From Takakia lepidozioides (Eukaryota; Streptophyta; Takakiopsida; Takakiales; Takakiaceae), in the NCBI GenBank assembly GCA_030704615.1, contig CM060731.1, forward strand, positions 74,878,756 to 74,938,755: a DNA stretch of 60,000 nt, given 5' to 3'. Within the stretch, counting starts at the first letter, position 1, and each line of letters opens with the position of its first letter. Both the position numbers and the translations under genes were made by a program. Shown one piece after another: positions 46,051 through 58,400 of the stretch. Under the pieces are notes generated by a model that had not been told where the DNA came from, did not search any database, and was given only the letters and a program-made list of their open reading frames with translations.

Positions 46051-46228
46051 AGGACGAGTGAGCAGGGTTCATAATAGGCAGTTCGATGGACTCTCGAGGC
46101 TCCATAATCTGTTCACTTAGCCCTCCAACAGCAGAGTAACTCACATTCCTTGCGTCCTCGCATGGGCCTTGAGAACTAAAGAATGTTCGAAGTACATGCT
46201 CGAGGGGATTATCAAACATGATCTGCAA
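46050..46228 (-). pseudogene. 26S proteasome ATPase RPT4-like fragment
   Basis: The minus-strand frame reads [19 protein letters not shown] then [14 protein letters not shown]. This matches the segment before the AAA ATPase domain of RPT4 (S10b), where the family has [28 protein letters not shown]-like sequence. The Walker A and later exons are absent. It is a single-exon fragment, and the residues after MNP are unrelated. Confidence 0.75.
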
Positions 46229-46917
46229 GTTTCTGGTTATACCTCAATCCCACCTCAATAACTCCTCGGACCACAGATCTCTCTAGCTACACATACTTGA
46301 CTTCAGAACTAGGTCCTAAGTATCACCCAATCAGGAATTCCCAATGAGACGTTTAAACCATAGTACGATGTCCGATGATCTGCATGCCAAATTTCCTGCC
46401 AGGAGCAGAAAAAAGGTGTGTAGATTCATCCGACACTACTGTAAGTACATGGAGTGCCGTCAACTTTCTTTTATGGTAAATGACATGTGAGGTAGCGTTG
46501 GTTGTGGATGCACCAAGTGATTTTGGTCAAAGCACATCACGTGCTCCACACATGAGGAGAGTGGTATTGATCCAGCACAAGCAGTCTGAAAAGCCAAGCT
46601 AAAGCAACTATGCTCTTCAGGTGGTGCTCAGTACACTGCATGAACCAATATTCAGCAGGTATGAATTTTTCCTGGATTAAGATTTGATAACGTCCAATAG
46701 AGTGAGGGGAGAGAGATGGTGAGTGCAGAGTTAAGCCACATCTGCTTGAAGAATGGATGCTAACAATATGCCTTTATTGCATTTAGGTGAAGAGTTCCAT
46801 TGTTATTTATTAAGGGGATGGTTGGGAAGCATTGTAGATTTTGAGATGGTCATTTTTAACTCACAGTTGTGGGTATTTTGGACTTGCAGGCAGTGGGTAG
46901 AGTGGTGGATGAGCAGC

Positions 46918-47118
46918 ACATGGAGAGAGGTCTGCACATGGAAGATCAATGTCAAGTCCATATCAGCCCCTATGCCAAGTTATATTGCTTCCCCTTGTGC
47001 TCAATACCTCTACATTCTTTTGTACTGGAACCAAAGATTGATTGAAAAGCACATGGACAAAGGTCTGCACAGGAAGATCACTACCAAGTCCATATTAGCC
47101 CATACGCAAGTCACCACT
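46918..47118 (+). repeat. Imperfect direct duplication
   Basis: 46918-46985 and 47050-47118 share the pattern ACATGGA(G/C)A(G/A)AGGTCTGCACA, then AAGATCA(A/C)T(G/A)(T/C)CAAGTCCATAT(C/T)AGCCC. This gives two ~68-bp units about 132 bp apart, immediately left of the CACTA element. No function is apparent. Confidence 0.6.
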
Positions 47119-48166
47119 TGTAGCAGACCTCTAACCTGCTTCATGACTGGTGATTCCCTTGTTCCTCAGATGTGGGAATCATGCAGAACATAATTCATCA
47201 ACCACTACAACAGATGAGCGTTTTTATGACTGCACATATGACTATTTTTTCAGTCCTATATGCGTTCATGACTATATCATTCTGCAGTGAAAAAAACCTT
47301 GTCATAGCGACTAGTCTTTAGGACTGCGTTTTGCACGTCATAGCCGTGACTGCGTGCGTGGCACCTAGAATCATGCTGTAGAGATGATGTAGTCACAACT
47401 ATATGATTTATATATGACTAACTATATGACTACATATCTACAAAGTATAACTCCATTGGAGAGGCGTCAGAGAGACATATGTAGCACTCCGGATGTGACA
47501 CTTGTCCACATGGACAACATATATGACCCACACGTGGGAAAGAATATCGTATCATATAATGCCACGTTGCCATGATGTAGTCATGAGTATAACTTCATGA
47601 CTAAAGAGGTTTTTTAATAATATTTTAATTTAATAAATTAAATCATACAATTATAATATTTAGATTATTAATTGATTTAAATTCTCATTAGGTTTCTAGG
47701 AAAATAGAATGGAAGCCATTGTTGTCTTTTTTTATTATTTTTATTTTTGTTAACAAAGAGGGACAGTGGGGGACAGTGGCCTCTAGAACTTTATAGGTAA
47801 TTGACATAAAATGTCCTTGGATACAAAGAGGAAAAATAACCTCTAGATAGAGTGCCATAGAGGCTGAAAGAGAACGTACCAAGACAAGAAAGAGTAGTAA
47901 GAAGGAAGGCAAGCAAAGAAGGGGGTCTGCATAGAGCTAAAGAGTCTAGCAGGAAAAGAGACTGCAGCCAGAAACTACTGCCATAACTTGGAAACAGAAA
48001 GGCACCGAGCTAAGGAGAAGAACTGAAAATCAGCTAACAATGTCATAAGAAAGCTGGGCCCTAGGCCTAGCCTTCCACTTCCTAAAAGATCTACAGATGG
48101 AGAGACATCCCTGCAGGGGTCGTGCTCTTCAGCTCAAGACCAACCAATTGATCATCTATCCATGCA

Positions 48167-48322
48167 GGTTTCTTGTAGCTATCCTTCCACAGGGAATCAT
48201 ATGTAATCTGGAGATTGAAATCCGGCCCTCTTGGATGAATCTGGACCCATGCACTCTATCCCTGCTCCTTCAGCTATCCATGCCTCTGCACAAATCATGT
48301 ATATATGTATCATGTATCAGAG

Positions 48323-48361
<39 letters not shown>

Positions 48362-50848
48362 TTACCATGTCACATTCCCAAACCCTTGGGGGAGCTTAAG
48401 AATACAGTTCGTAATAAAAAAAGCCCTGTAAAAATACTGGCTTGGTAATTCTTGGGTTCAAATAGCTTAAACAAGTATGTTGTAAGCTCAACAGGTCTTT
48501 GAGAAAACCATTCCAGCAGGCCTAAGAGTGAGAGCTTTGATGAAAACAATTCCCTATTACAGCTTTAAAGGACTTGTATGTTCCTAAAAGCACAAGCTGA
48601 ACTGATTGTACTTCCATAAGTAGATGCAGGGCTATGGTATGTATCCCAGGGCCTTATCCAGTCACTCTGCCAAGTTTTAGAGAGATCCTCAAAAATACCA
48701 GTCTGTAATCAGGTTATAATCTCCATGGGGGAGCCTGAAAGAATGTATGTGTTCTTAAAAAGGCTTACCCAATGCCTTACTTAATACATTCTAAACTGGT
48801 GAGGCATAAACAACACTGTCTGACTCTCCAAAAGGCCAGAAAACAGGTCTGGAAAAATGCATCCAATGTCACACTTGCATCACCAAACCCTTGTCATCAC
48901 AACCAGCCCGAACATTCACAATAAGGTCTAATTTCTAGGAGGCCCAGCCCATTTACTTCCCTGACTTAACAGATTTGGTTACCAAGAACCAGAAATCAAA
49001 GTAAAGGTTTAAGGCATATCCCCCTTGAAGCAGCTTTGAAGCAGAAAATTGCAACAACGGCAGCTTGCAACATATCTTATCCCTCCTGCAGTAACCAGAT
49101 CATCTGCAAGCCAAAGAGTTCATGCCAAGTGAAATCCCTCACCTGCGCCCGTCCCAAAAACAAACAAATAAAATGTTTTGTGCGTTAGTGAGGATGCGCG
49201 AGGTGAATTACAGGATTTCACAGTTGCTATCCATGTCAGGTATGAGCCATAAAGCATGCAAAGATCACAGAACCAGCAGAAGAAAGCATAGATGTGACAC
49301 CACAAAGAACCTCAATCTTTTGTGGAGTAGGACGCTGCAGTGTTCATCATCTGAATTTGAACGAGCACAACAGAATGCAAGGGGAGGAGAGTTGAGGACA
49401 GGTTGTATCTTGTAATACAAGCCGCTTCCCCACCTCCATTAACCGCCGCTGCTTCATCAATGAGGAAAAAACGTAGGCAAACATAACAGTATGTCATTTG
49501 CCATCGCAGGAGTGTCTGCCGTCATCGCGCGTTCAAAAAACAAGAACACACCCGTTCGGATCTTGTTGCTCGGGCATTCAGCCGCCATCGAGCATTCGTC
49601 CGCCATCGCCCTCTTCCAGAGAAAAAAAACACGCACGATATCGTGCTGTGTCTAGGGCAGAGAGACACTTAAAGGAAAACCACCCGCGATTTCATCCACC
49701 ATCCGGTATGGATGGTATCAGACCAGGATGAAAAATGGGCATTCAATAGGTTTAAATCAAAGGAGCATAAACCTAAAATGCATTGAAATGCATATCTGCC
49801 TATTAATCATCCAGTTATGGTTATAACAGAAATTTCATTCAGTATGGATGAAACCTTAAAAATTGGGATTAAAAATATATAGTATTTCCAAAATAAGTAT
49901 TATGGAAAAAAATTGATAATCCCAAACAAGTAGTTGGAGAGAGGGAGAGAGAGGGAGAGAGAGAGAGAGTCACCGGGGAAGGTGGTCATCATGGTACTCC
50001 AAGACACCACATCTTGTCCAGCCATGTTGTTGAACACTCCCTTTGCATCCTTGCTACACCTACATTTGACATACATATTGTCCACCAGGGGAGTGTTCAA
50101 AATGACATCTGGTACATTTGCAGCTTTGACGATGCAACCATAGACCTTTTGCCCTTTTCCAGGGGTGCCAGGCTTGCACACGCATTGCAAACACATACAC
50201 ACGTTATGTGGTCGGGCTTCAGTATCCCTTCCCTCATAATTTGCTCATAGGTCTCCAAAGCCTCCATCCCACGCCCCTGTTGTGCATACCCTGCAAACAT
50301 CGCACTCCATGACACCACATCTCATTCAGCCATAGTGTTGAACTCTCCCTTTGCATCCTCGATGCACCCACATTTGACATACATGTCCACCAAGGCAGGG
50401 GCAGTGTTCAAAATGACATCTGGTAATTTGACAGGTATTCACATTTTTGCCTTGGTTGTCCCACCAATGACTGGGGTCAGAAAAGTATTCATTCCAAAGC
50501 TTCTCCTCATCTCTATTACCTCTTTTGGATACTTTCCTGTTGTCACATTGGCAATATCATATCAAAGTCACTCCAAACTATTCTAGGTTCACTAAACCAA
50601 CTAACTTGCAGAATTCAACATGGAAATTTAGGGCCGATTCTGATAAGAGGGAAAAACATGGTGAAATGTGTTGAAAAACGTGCTTTCATTAGCAGACCAT
50701 TTTCTCATTAGCAGATTTCTTGTAGCTATTGATCCACGGGGAATCAGAACTAATCTTGTGTTTGAAATCCGGCCCTCTTGGATGAACCTGGACCTCTATC
50801 CCTGGTCCTTTAGCTACCCCTGTCTGTGTACAAATCATGAATACTTGC
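48167..50848 (+). repeat. Internal direct repeat pair within the CACTA element
   Basis: 48167-48305 and 50703-50848 share TTTCTTGTAGCTAT, GGGAATCA, GAAATCCGGCCCTCTTGGATGAA and ACAAATCATG in the same order. The divergence suggests an old duplication or two captures of the same source sequence. Confidence 0.75.
49975..50600 (-). pseudogene. PPR-protein gene fragments inside CACTA
   Basis: Two successive minus-strand stretches encode pentatricopeptide motifs typical of PLS-class proteins. 50318-50140 has MVSWSAMFAGYAQQGRG, MEALETYEQIMREG and ITCVCVCNACASLAPLEKG. 50160-49975 has PDVILNTPLVDNMYVKC, DAKGVFNNMAGQDVVSWSTM. Upstream to about 50600 a further damaged repeat is visible with the same DAKGEFN-like pattern. 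Frameshifts near 50140 and stops break it. PPR proteins act in RNA editing and processing in chloroplasts and mitochondria; this is captured cargo, not a gene. Confidence 0.8.
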
Positions 50849-51496
50849 ATGGAGTCATGGAGTCACAAGATTCCATGAAACGTCGTCCACGTCTAGTCAA
50901 ACATATCACACTAGTCATAAAACCATCTTTGTCATCATGGTCAACAATGTTTGACCAATGCTCCCTAATTTTCCGGAGTCATGTAGTGATATCCATTACT
51001 ATAAAGTGATAAAACTATGACTGCAACGCATTTCAGCGCTCTGTAGTCGTATACCTAGTGCCGTTTTTATGACTCCGCCAAATCCGTAGTCCTAAAAACG
51101 CTCATCTCTTGTAGTGAACTAAGTTCTTTAAATCTTCCTCTTTGTTGCGGGATACTCAGATTGCAAACAACACGAGCAAAATGAAAACACGGGGCTATGA
51201 AAAGAAGTAAGCAGATCGGATGGTCGTCCAGGACCATATTCAAATTCCAAAAGCTGCAAGAAATGGAAAACAACAAAATGCAGGTCAACTTCTCATGTAT
51301 CCAGGCATTGCCGTGGACTCACTCACTCAATCACTGAGATTTAAATTAACTTAAGTCTGCAATATGACTGGTTACTCAAAATTTGGTTCTCAGTGTGAGT
51401 AAAATTAATTAAATTGATGCCCCTAAACCGAAACTCCAGGTCAAATAGATATAAGAGCTGGTTTAAGGCACTGTGTACTGGAGAAAAACCAACCAC

Positions 51497-51617
51497 ATAG
51501 TCACAAAGGTCTAGATCGGCCACATCCTGAAGCATCGACTGCCTGTTTCGCAGCTGTTGAATGGCTTCTAGTGGGTTTGGCACAATCACGTCTGGATACT
51601 TCTGCTTAAAATCCTGC
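51497..51617 (-). pseudogene. Inositol-tetrakisphosphate 1-kinase-like exon
   Basis: After a TTTGCAG acceptor the minus-strand frame reads DFKQKYPDVIVPNPLEAIQQ, then LRNRQSMLQDVADLDLCDY. This matches the region of ITPK (inositol 1,3,4-trisphosphate 5/6-kinase) with the conserved NRQSMLQDVADL. A possible donor follows near 51497. No neighbouring exon was found up to 52 kb, so it is an isolated exon or part of a gene lost by decay. ITPK acts in phytate and inositol-phosphate synthesis. Confidence 0.78.
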
Positions 51618-52052
51618 AAATGCACAAGCACCAGATCAGCAACATGGCCAAAGAGTAAGTGAATTGGACTCCCAATGTACCCATTTACATGCTTAATCCT
51701 AAAGCAGTCACTGTATCCACAGCCTCAAAATATGTACATAGCCTCGGCCTACAACTTTTATGTTGTATGCACCCATTTAGCAAAGGTTCCCGGGAGCTAT
51801 ACTTGAGGCTAGGAAAACCACCTGGCGCCTACACAGCCTGCAAACCACATTCCTCTAGGTAGGACAATAGCGACATAGCCTCCCTATAATGGAGTAGTGT
51901 AGTCCGTATCTTTGTACCATTATTTGGGCACTTTTCTTAGGCAACTAGAATGTCAAAAAGAGAGTAAGAAGAAACATACAAACAAGTCTCAGAATTTTCT
52001 CCATACTTACAAGGTGAAGGTAGCCAAAAAAGAGGCCCTGATTCGATTTGTT

Positions 52053-53691
52053 CTACATTCCTTCCTCTTCATCATCATCATGCTCCTCCTCCTCCTCCTC
52101 CTCCTTGTCTTTTAATGTTGCTTCATCCTCATCTGCATCGTCGTCATCTGTTTCTTCCTCCTCTCCCTCATCTCCTCCATCATTGTTTGTCCCTTCTTCA
52201 TCCTCCGTGTTTGCATTGTCGTCATTGTCTAGTTTCTTGTCTACACAACATGGAAACAAAGTACACGTCTTAGAGTCCAATTTGCATGTTGAATAGAAAC
52301 ATAACATGAAATATTTGACATGTGAACACTCACACTTTTCACTTTTCTTGTAGCGCTCGGTCGCTAAAGCACATGCTTTGGCACGAAGGGGATCCACGAA
52401 TCTCCACTTCTCCATCTCTGCATTGACGTACGTCTTGACAAACTCTGCCTTTGTCAATGTCAACGCCACCGATCTACAAAATATTTAGTCACAAGGGTTA
52501 GTTTGATGAACACATGTACGATACAAACAAGAAGTATGCAAAGACAGAATAATACCTTAGTTTGCAGCTTTCTTCCTCATGGTAGGTTAGCAAGCTGTTT
52601 GCCACCTCTTTTCGCAACTTGCGACGAGGCATCTTCCAGTAATCCTTGCCATCCCTATAGATTTTTTTCATCCGTGCCAAGTCTTGCTTATAACCCCTAA
52701 TCGGTTTGTACTGAGCAAGTTTTTTCCTCACCCACTTACCAGTCGCATTCGCACCCACGATATCATCCAAGGTCTTAGCTGATAAATCGCCCCTTCCCCA
52801 TTTGTGAATCCCGAAGTGGTCGTACACATCTTTATCGAACAATGTTGCCAACAAATGGTGCTCGCTTGTTCTTGCTTTCCATGGCCATAGAACCACCTTG
52901 TACCATTTCCCACATTCGCTCTGCTTTCAAATTGAACCTGTAACGCGCCTTGTTGTCGTACACCCTCTTTCTCTTATCTGCATCCCCATAGATCTTCATG
53001 TTCGTTCTATGGTAATTCTGTTTTCTCTTCTTCCCATCCGTAGGGCGACCAGGCTTACCTGGAAGGAGGCGAGGACCTCCACACTTTACCACAAGGTGGT
53101 TTTGGAAGTTATGTTTGTCCTTCCAATCCATGGAAGGTCCTTCGCCGCAGATCAAACAAAACCAATGTCCATTCTCCCGTTTGTAGTGCACCCCCTCTTG
53201 TCCAAACAATCCACCTAAATAACATAGATAGTGGATGTGTGAAATTAGGCATACCAGGGTTTTAGAAATGGAGATTCACCTACATGATGATACCTTTGTA
53301 AAGATATTTGTCTCTAGGCATCTATTATACTTCTGTGTTATAGCACTACACCTATCCTGCACATAATGCTGATACCTCTGTACAGAAAAGACACCTTTTA
53401 ATACCTCTGTGGAAGTAAAGACGTTGCATACAATCCAAGCAATAAAAGAATGAAAATGTACTTGAAACTAGGAATCCCCTAGGAGTCCCAAGAGTTGTAA
53501 ATAAGCATGAATTTACTTCCTTGCCCTCCTAGCACTCCTTGCCCTCCTCCTGTTAGCGCCAGCTCTGTCGAGGTAACAGGAGTTGGTACGACGTCACTGT
53601 TTGCTACAACAGACATAACCAAAGATGAAGGGGCTTCATGACGTCTTGACTTCACTTTGATACGCTTCCCTGTTTTGTTGGATCTTCCCAT
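52053..53691 (-). pseudogene. Gene with Cys-rich motif and acidic tail
   Basis: Minus-strand exons join plausibly. Exon 1 is 53691-~53512 (MGRSNKTGKRIKVKSRRHE ... GGQGVLGGQG). Exon 2 starts at 53216 (GLFGQEGVHYKRENGHWFC). It holds a C-x2-C...H-x5-C motif (FCLICGEGPSMDWKDKHNFQNH then VVKC), a basic stretch and KDVYDHFGIHKWG. Exon 3 (~52475-52335) has LTLTKAEFVKTYVNAEM. Exon 4 encodes a Glu/Asp tail to the stop at 52053. A one-base frameshift near 52848 interrupts exon 2. The finger-like motif and acidic tail suggest a nuclear DNA- or chromatin-associated protein, but I do not recognise the family. Confidence 0.5.
53285..53415 (-). repeat. Dispersed relative of the 100-bp satellite
   Basis: GATGATACCTTTGTAAAGATAT, GATACCTCTGTACAG and AATACCTCTGTGG recur within 130 bp. 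On the minus strand these give the ACAGAGGTAT motif of the 39.3-kb satellite. They sit inside the presumed first intron of the preceding gene. Confidence 0.5.
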
Positions 53692-53899
53692 ATTTAGATA
53701 CCTTTCTGTCTCCTGAAAAAAACAATGTTGTTTGAAAAGCTCGGTGCTCCGAGCTCGTAGCACTGGACCCCTATTCCTATCTTCACAAAAAGACAATGTT
53801 GTTATAGGGCAGAGAACACACCCTGAAGTTGTCTACTGCTACCTGCAAGCTCTTGAGATGTGGCTCTTTTTTTAGCAGATTGGCCAGCTGTTAGAGGAC

Positions 53900-54693
53900 T
53901 GTCGGGGACTTAGACACTTATATGGGATCTGTAGGGTACCCTTAATTTTTGCACAGACTGAGACCAACACTGAGACCAACAGGAGCCTTAGGGGTGACAG
54001 CAGCGCACTGTAGGGGGGGTTACACAGCCCGGCACAGCCACACAGCCAGTCACAGCCCGTCACAGTCGTCACAGCCGACACAGCCAACACAGCCCGTCAC
54101 AGTCGTCACAGCCGACACAGCCAGTCACAGCCCGTCACAGTTTCACACAGCCAGTCACAGCTTGACACAGCTGTCACGATCATAGGGAACGAAGAATAGG
54201 ACAGGGAACGACTATGGGGAACAACACCTGCGAAGGGACATGTTAGTTCACAGACGACGGTTAGTGAGGGAAACGGTTAGAACCACGGATAGGAAGATAA
54301 AGGGAAGAAACGGGGAATTAAGGGAGATCATTCGGAGAAGGACTTCTTGGTCATGAAGGAGAGGGGATCGGGCAGAGATGAAGAACGGAAGTGAAGATAG
54401 AGAGATGATGAGTAGATGCTTGATATATGCAAGGCTGTAATGATATTGTAGAGCAGATTAGAGACACAATGGCTTCGGCCTGATACCTGATAAATCATAA
54501 TCGGATACTTTTACGATACAATCACACTGTGTAGAGAGATCTGAGTGAAGCTATGAAATGAATGGATGAGCTGATGGAATCCAATAGATTGATAAAGCAA
54601 ACTGATACTTAATTATCAATGGTAAGATAGCTAACATGAATACCAAAAGGGAAACAAATAGGAAACACCCCCATGATACACTAGCTGTAGGTC
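53900..54693 (+). other. Probable 5' LTR and leader of the right-end Ty3 element
   Basis: TGTCGGGGACTTAGAC at 53900 looks like a Ty3 LTR start. The stretch to 54693 is non-coding and directly precedes the element's ORFs. The LTR end and primer site could not be fixed, and the 3' LTR lies outside the window. Confidence 0.35.
54020..54175 (+). repeat. CACAGCC minisatellite
   Basis: Repeated CACAGCC(A/C)GTCACAGCC and GTCGTCACAGCCGACACAGCC units, about 20 copies of the CACAG core. It lies inside the presumed LTR. Confidence 0.92.
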
Positions 54694-55389
54694 ATGACTG
54701 ATTGTTCTGCGCGGGCTGAGTACTTAGAGATTTCCAACTCTTCTATCTTGGAGTTTCCGCCTCGAATAGCGAAGGGATGGGTGAGTAAAAGCCGCGCGAC
54801 ATTTGGCGACCATACTGGGGACCTGAGACATGAACAACCAGATGTGACAGGCATCTGGTGGGATCATGGTGGTTGGACCATTAAAGAATTTGAAGTGAAT
54901 CAAATTCCCTGTGGAACGAAGGAAGAAAGATTGTCCAAACAATTCTTTCAAAGGTTCTTGGAATTGCCAGACGGTTGTAAAGAAAATATTCTTAAACGAG
55001 TGCATGATGCTGATCCAGAATGGGGTCCGGAGAAAGGAGTGATAAAGATTTATCAGGTAGCCTGTAGAGGAAGAGCACGTTGGTTACCAACATTGGTTTA
55101 TGTGATAGCATTGCTATCCATTAAACGAGTAGAGTTTGAAGGCTGGGAAAAAAGAAAGGTGAATGTTTATACTCATATGCATGAAGAGCTTATACTGGTA
55201 AAGAATTGGATTCCAAAGGATATTTTGTGGATCAAACTCACACCAAGAACAGCTTTTCAGACTTGTTTGCCATATGGTTATATGGTAATGGAGACTTCAA
55301 GTATAGCCAAGGGTGCATTGAAGCTTGAAAGAAACCCAGGCATATACGAGAGATATTACAGAAGAGAGTTTTGGTTATTGCCACATTAA
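54694..55389 (+). CDS. Extra ORF upstream of Ty3 gag-pol
   Basis: This is a clean frame of 231 codons, 21 bp before the gag-pol start. It has Trp-rich blocks (TGIWWDHGGWTIKEFEVNQI), a central CRGRARWLPTLVYVIALL that is mildly hydrophobic, and a basic C-terminus (YERYYRREFWLLPH). No known motif. An additional ORF before gag is a feature of some Tat/Ogre-type Ty3 lineages, so it is most likely the element's own ORF1. The intact frame argues that the element is young. Confidence 0.6.
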   Translation: MTDCSARAEYLEISNSSILEFPPRIAKGWVSKSRATFGDHTGDLRHEQPDVTGIWWDHGGWTIKEFEVNQIPCGTKEERLSKQFFQRFLELPDGCKENILKRVHDADPEWGPEKGVIKIYQVACRGRARWLPTLVYVIALLSIKRVEFEGWEKRKVNVYTHMHEELILVKNWIPKDILWIKLTPRTAFQTCLPYGYMVMETSSIAKGALKLERNPGIYERYYRREFWLLPH

Positions 55390-55410
55390 GAGAAATGAAA
55401 GACATGGGAC

Positions 55411-58400
55411 ATGAGTGATGAAAGAGAAGCTAGACGACAGAGATATTCAGCAAAAAGAGAAAGCTATCTGAAAGCTAATTATCCATATCTTTGGGAGAGA
55501 GGAATAGACATAGGGGAATCATCTGGACCTCTCACACCATTAAGATCAAAGAGTGCATCACCTATACCGGAAGAACTAGAGTTGGATGCCACTCCTTCTG
55601 TTTCTTTGCAAGAAAGATTAAGGGAATTGGTACAGGAAGAAGATCAATCACGAGGTGAAAGATCTGAGGTACATCCTTGGATAAAAGACTTGACAGAAAT
55701 CTTTGATAAAAGTTGGCATGGAACACCAAAAGCAGGAACTCCAGTTTCTGAAGCAGAAGGTGAAGAAGGAGAAGAGGATGTGGCAGAGCCAACGGAGAGT
55801 TCAGACTCTCCAACACCATTACAGTTGAGTTACATGAGTGAAGAAGAAACCCAAGGGCAGAACTTGGAGGATGAAAACAGAGAGAAGAAATTAGAAGAGG
55901 AAGAATATGAAGAAGTAGACCCAACAGCTGAGGTTGAGACTACAACCAGGACATCCCAACCCGTTGGACCTGGATCAAGTGGAGCACTTGGATCACAGGC
56001 CAACGAAGGTGTCGGCTCAGGGGGATCAGGCGGGCTGCCTGGATCTGGCTCTGGGGGGACAGGGAGTGTGGGAAGTAGTGCAACTGAAGCTGGGAATACT
56101 GTGAATATCGTGGGGCCAGAAGCAAGGAGTGCTCAAGGGCCACCACTTGGTGGAAGATCCACCACAAAAACAACAGGTCCAGAAGGACCAGCACCAGCAA
56201 GGGTGCCAGCACCTGTCAGTGGGCAGAAGGTAGGGCCACAGATGGCGTTACAACCAACACGGGCAAAACCACCATTTCCAATATATTCAGGAAAAGGGGA
56301 TCCCGATGTACACATTAGCCAATTTGAGCACATGTGTATAGTGAACAATGAGAATGACGATGATGCCAAGATGAGACTGTTTCCTTGTTCACTTATCAAG
56401 AAAGCAAGTGAATGGTATGCAAGATTCCTTGATAATCATTTCCTAACCTGGAATGGCTTGAATACAGCATTTCGAAATAGGTTCAGGACAAGTAAAACTG
56501 AGGATGAAGTGTATGGAAGTTTACAACAGCTGAAGCAGAAGAAGCATGAAACTGTTGAAGAGTATATGGAGAAGATGGAATTGATGATGAAAAAGCTGGC
56601 TGCAGTACCAGCGCCCGGGTTACAGAAGACTTGGTTTGTGAGTGGACTAAGACCAGAGTTGCAAAAGAAAGTGGATATGTTACCCCATAATACAGTGGAG
56701 GAGGCATTTGAAACTGCGAACAGAATTGAGCAATTGGGAATGCTCAGGAGAGAGAAAAAAGAAGATGAGGACTCTGAGGATGAGTCAGATGAAGAAGAAG
56801 AGCAAGAACTAAAAAGAAAGAGTAAGAGAAAGGAGAAGTTGAAGAGGGATAACTATGAAAAAAAATTGGAAGAAATCTTGAAGAAGTATGCCACAGAGGC
56901 TGCAACACATTGGAGGAAGGGTGTATGGTGTGCAAAGTGCCAGAATGAAGGCCATACCACCACAGAATGCCACATGAAGGAGAAACACTGTACTATCTGT
57001 AAAATGGATAACCATTCTACTGAGAATTGTTACTACAACAGAAGGACAGCTGCAAGAGAACCTAGGCAAGTAAGGGTGCATCAGGTGCAGCCCCAGCCAA
57101 GAAGAAACAATGATCAGGACCACTATGGTAGGTCTGGTGGTTATAACAATGGCATGGAAGGGAGAGGTAATTCAAGAGGGAATTACCAAGGAAATTCCAG
57201 AGGCAACTATCAGGGTAATCCAAGGGGGAATTACCAGCCCGGGAATCAGGATTATAGAAATAATCCAAGAACAGACCAAGGGCGAGGACCCAATGGTGAA
57301 GAGCTATGTTACTATTGTAATCAGCCAGGACATCGCAAGGCAGCCTGTTCATTCTGGATAAGACACCAGAATGAGATGAGAGCTCCTGTGAATGAGGGCC
57401 CAGTGGTGGTAGCTCACATGGTTAGGCCATGTGTTGTACCAGAAGTAAGTACAATGATAGTAACAAGAAGTAAAGCCAAACTAATACCTCCAGTAGAAGA
57501 GGAAGAAGATGAGACTGGAAGTGGCAATGATATGCCTGAAGATGAAGAGACTTGGAAAGATGAGAAGGAACTGCACAAGGAAGTGGCAGATACTATAAGG
57601 GAAATGCAAAAGAGTACTGATATTCCTGTGGCAGATTCCTCTGATTCGGATGGAGAAAAAGAAGGGAGTGAGGAAGAAAGGAAAAAAGAAGATGCAGACA
57701 TGCAAAGTAATGAAGAGACTTTGGCTGAAGTAATATGTCAGACCAAAGCAGAAATTACCATTGGACAGCTATTAGCTGTGGCACCTTATTGTAGGCACAG
57801 GCTGTATCAAGCAATCAATCGAATTGCCCAAGAGACAGGAAACACAGACCTGAATAGCAAGGTGACCAGTTATAATGTGAAGCCGGAAGGGCGAGAAACA
57901 GTCATGGACTTTGATGATTCTATGCCAGTAATCCAATTGAGAATTGGAAGCACAGAACTAACGGATGTACTGATAGATGGTGGTTCTGGAGTAAATATCA
58001 TGACAGACCAATTAAAGAAGAAGCTTGGTCTAAGTAACATGAAACCAGCCCCATTTACAATAACAATGGCAGATCAAAGAAGTGTACAACCATTGGGATT
58101 AATAAGAGGAGTTAAGATACAGATACAGAAGATGATCTTTATGATCACAGTAACTGTATTAAAAATGGATGAAGTCATGGAGGCTTACTCCTTATTATTG
58201 GGACGTCCGTGGCTGAAACAGGCCAGGGTATTCCATGACTGGAATTCTCAGTTACTAACCGTGCATAATGGGATACAAGAGATACAAATTACCACAAAGA
58301 AATCTAGTAGATTTCCTGCTACAAGAAGACCTCGAGGAGTCAGAGAGTATGACTGGAAAGGAGGACTGGATGAGGAGCAGGAAGCTACCCTATTTGCTGC

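Larger units (their letters stand above)
47203..51116. mobile_element. Non-autonomous CACTA transposon carrying PPR fragments
   Basis: The left end CACTACAACAGATGAGCG and the right end (minus strand) CACTACAAGAGATGAGCG form terminal inverted repeats that continue through TTTTTA and GACT, about 29 bp with two mismatches. The 3-bp target duplication AAC lies at 47200-47202 and 51117-51119. Subterminal regions are rich in short ATGACT/AGTCAT motifs on both strands, as in CACTA elements. No transposase was seen inside; the cargo includes PPR coding sequence, a poly(T) repeat at ~47725-47830, (GA)n tracts near 48326 and 49945, and an internal duplication. Confidence 0.9.

Noticed and set aside
52053-52115. 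Leu/Ser-rich plus-strand peptides
   Set aside because: They are the antisense of the acidic Glu/Asp tail of the minus-strand gene.
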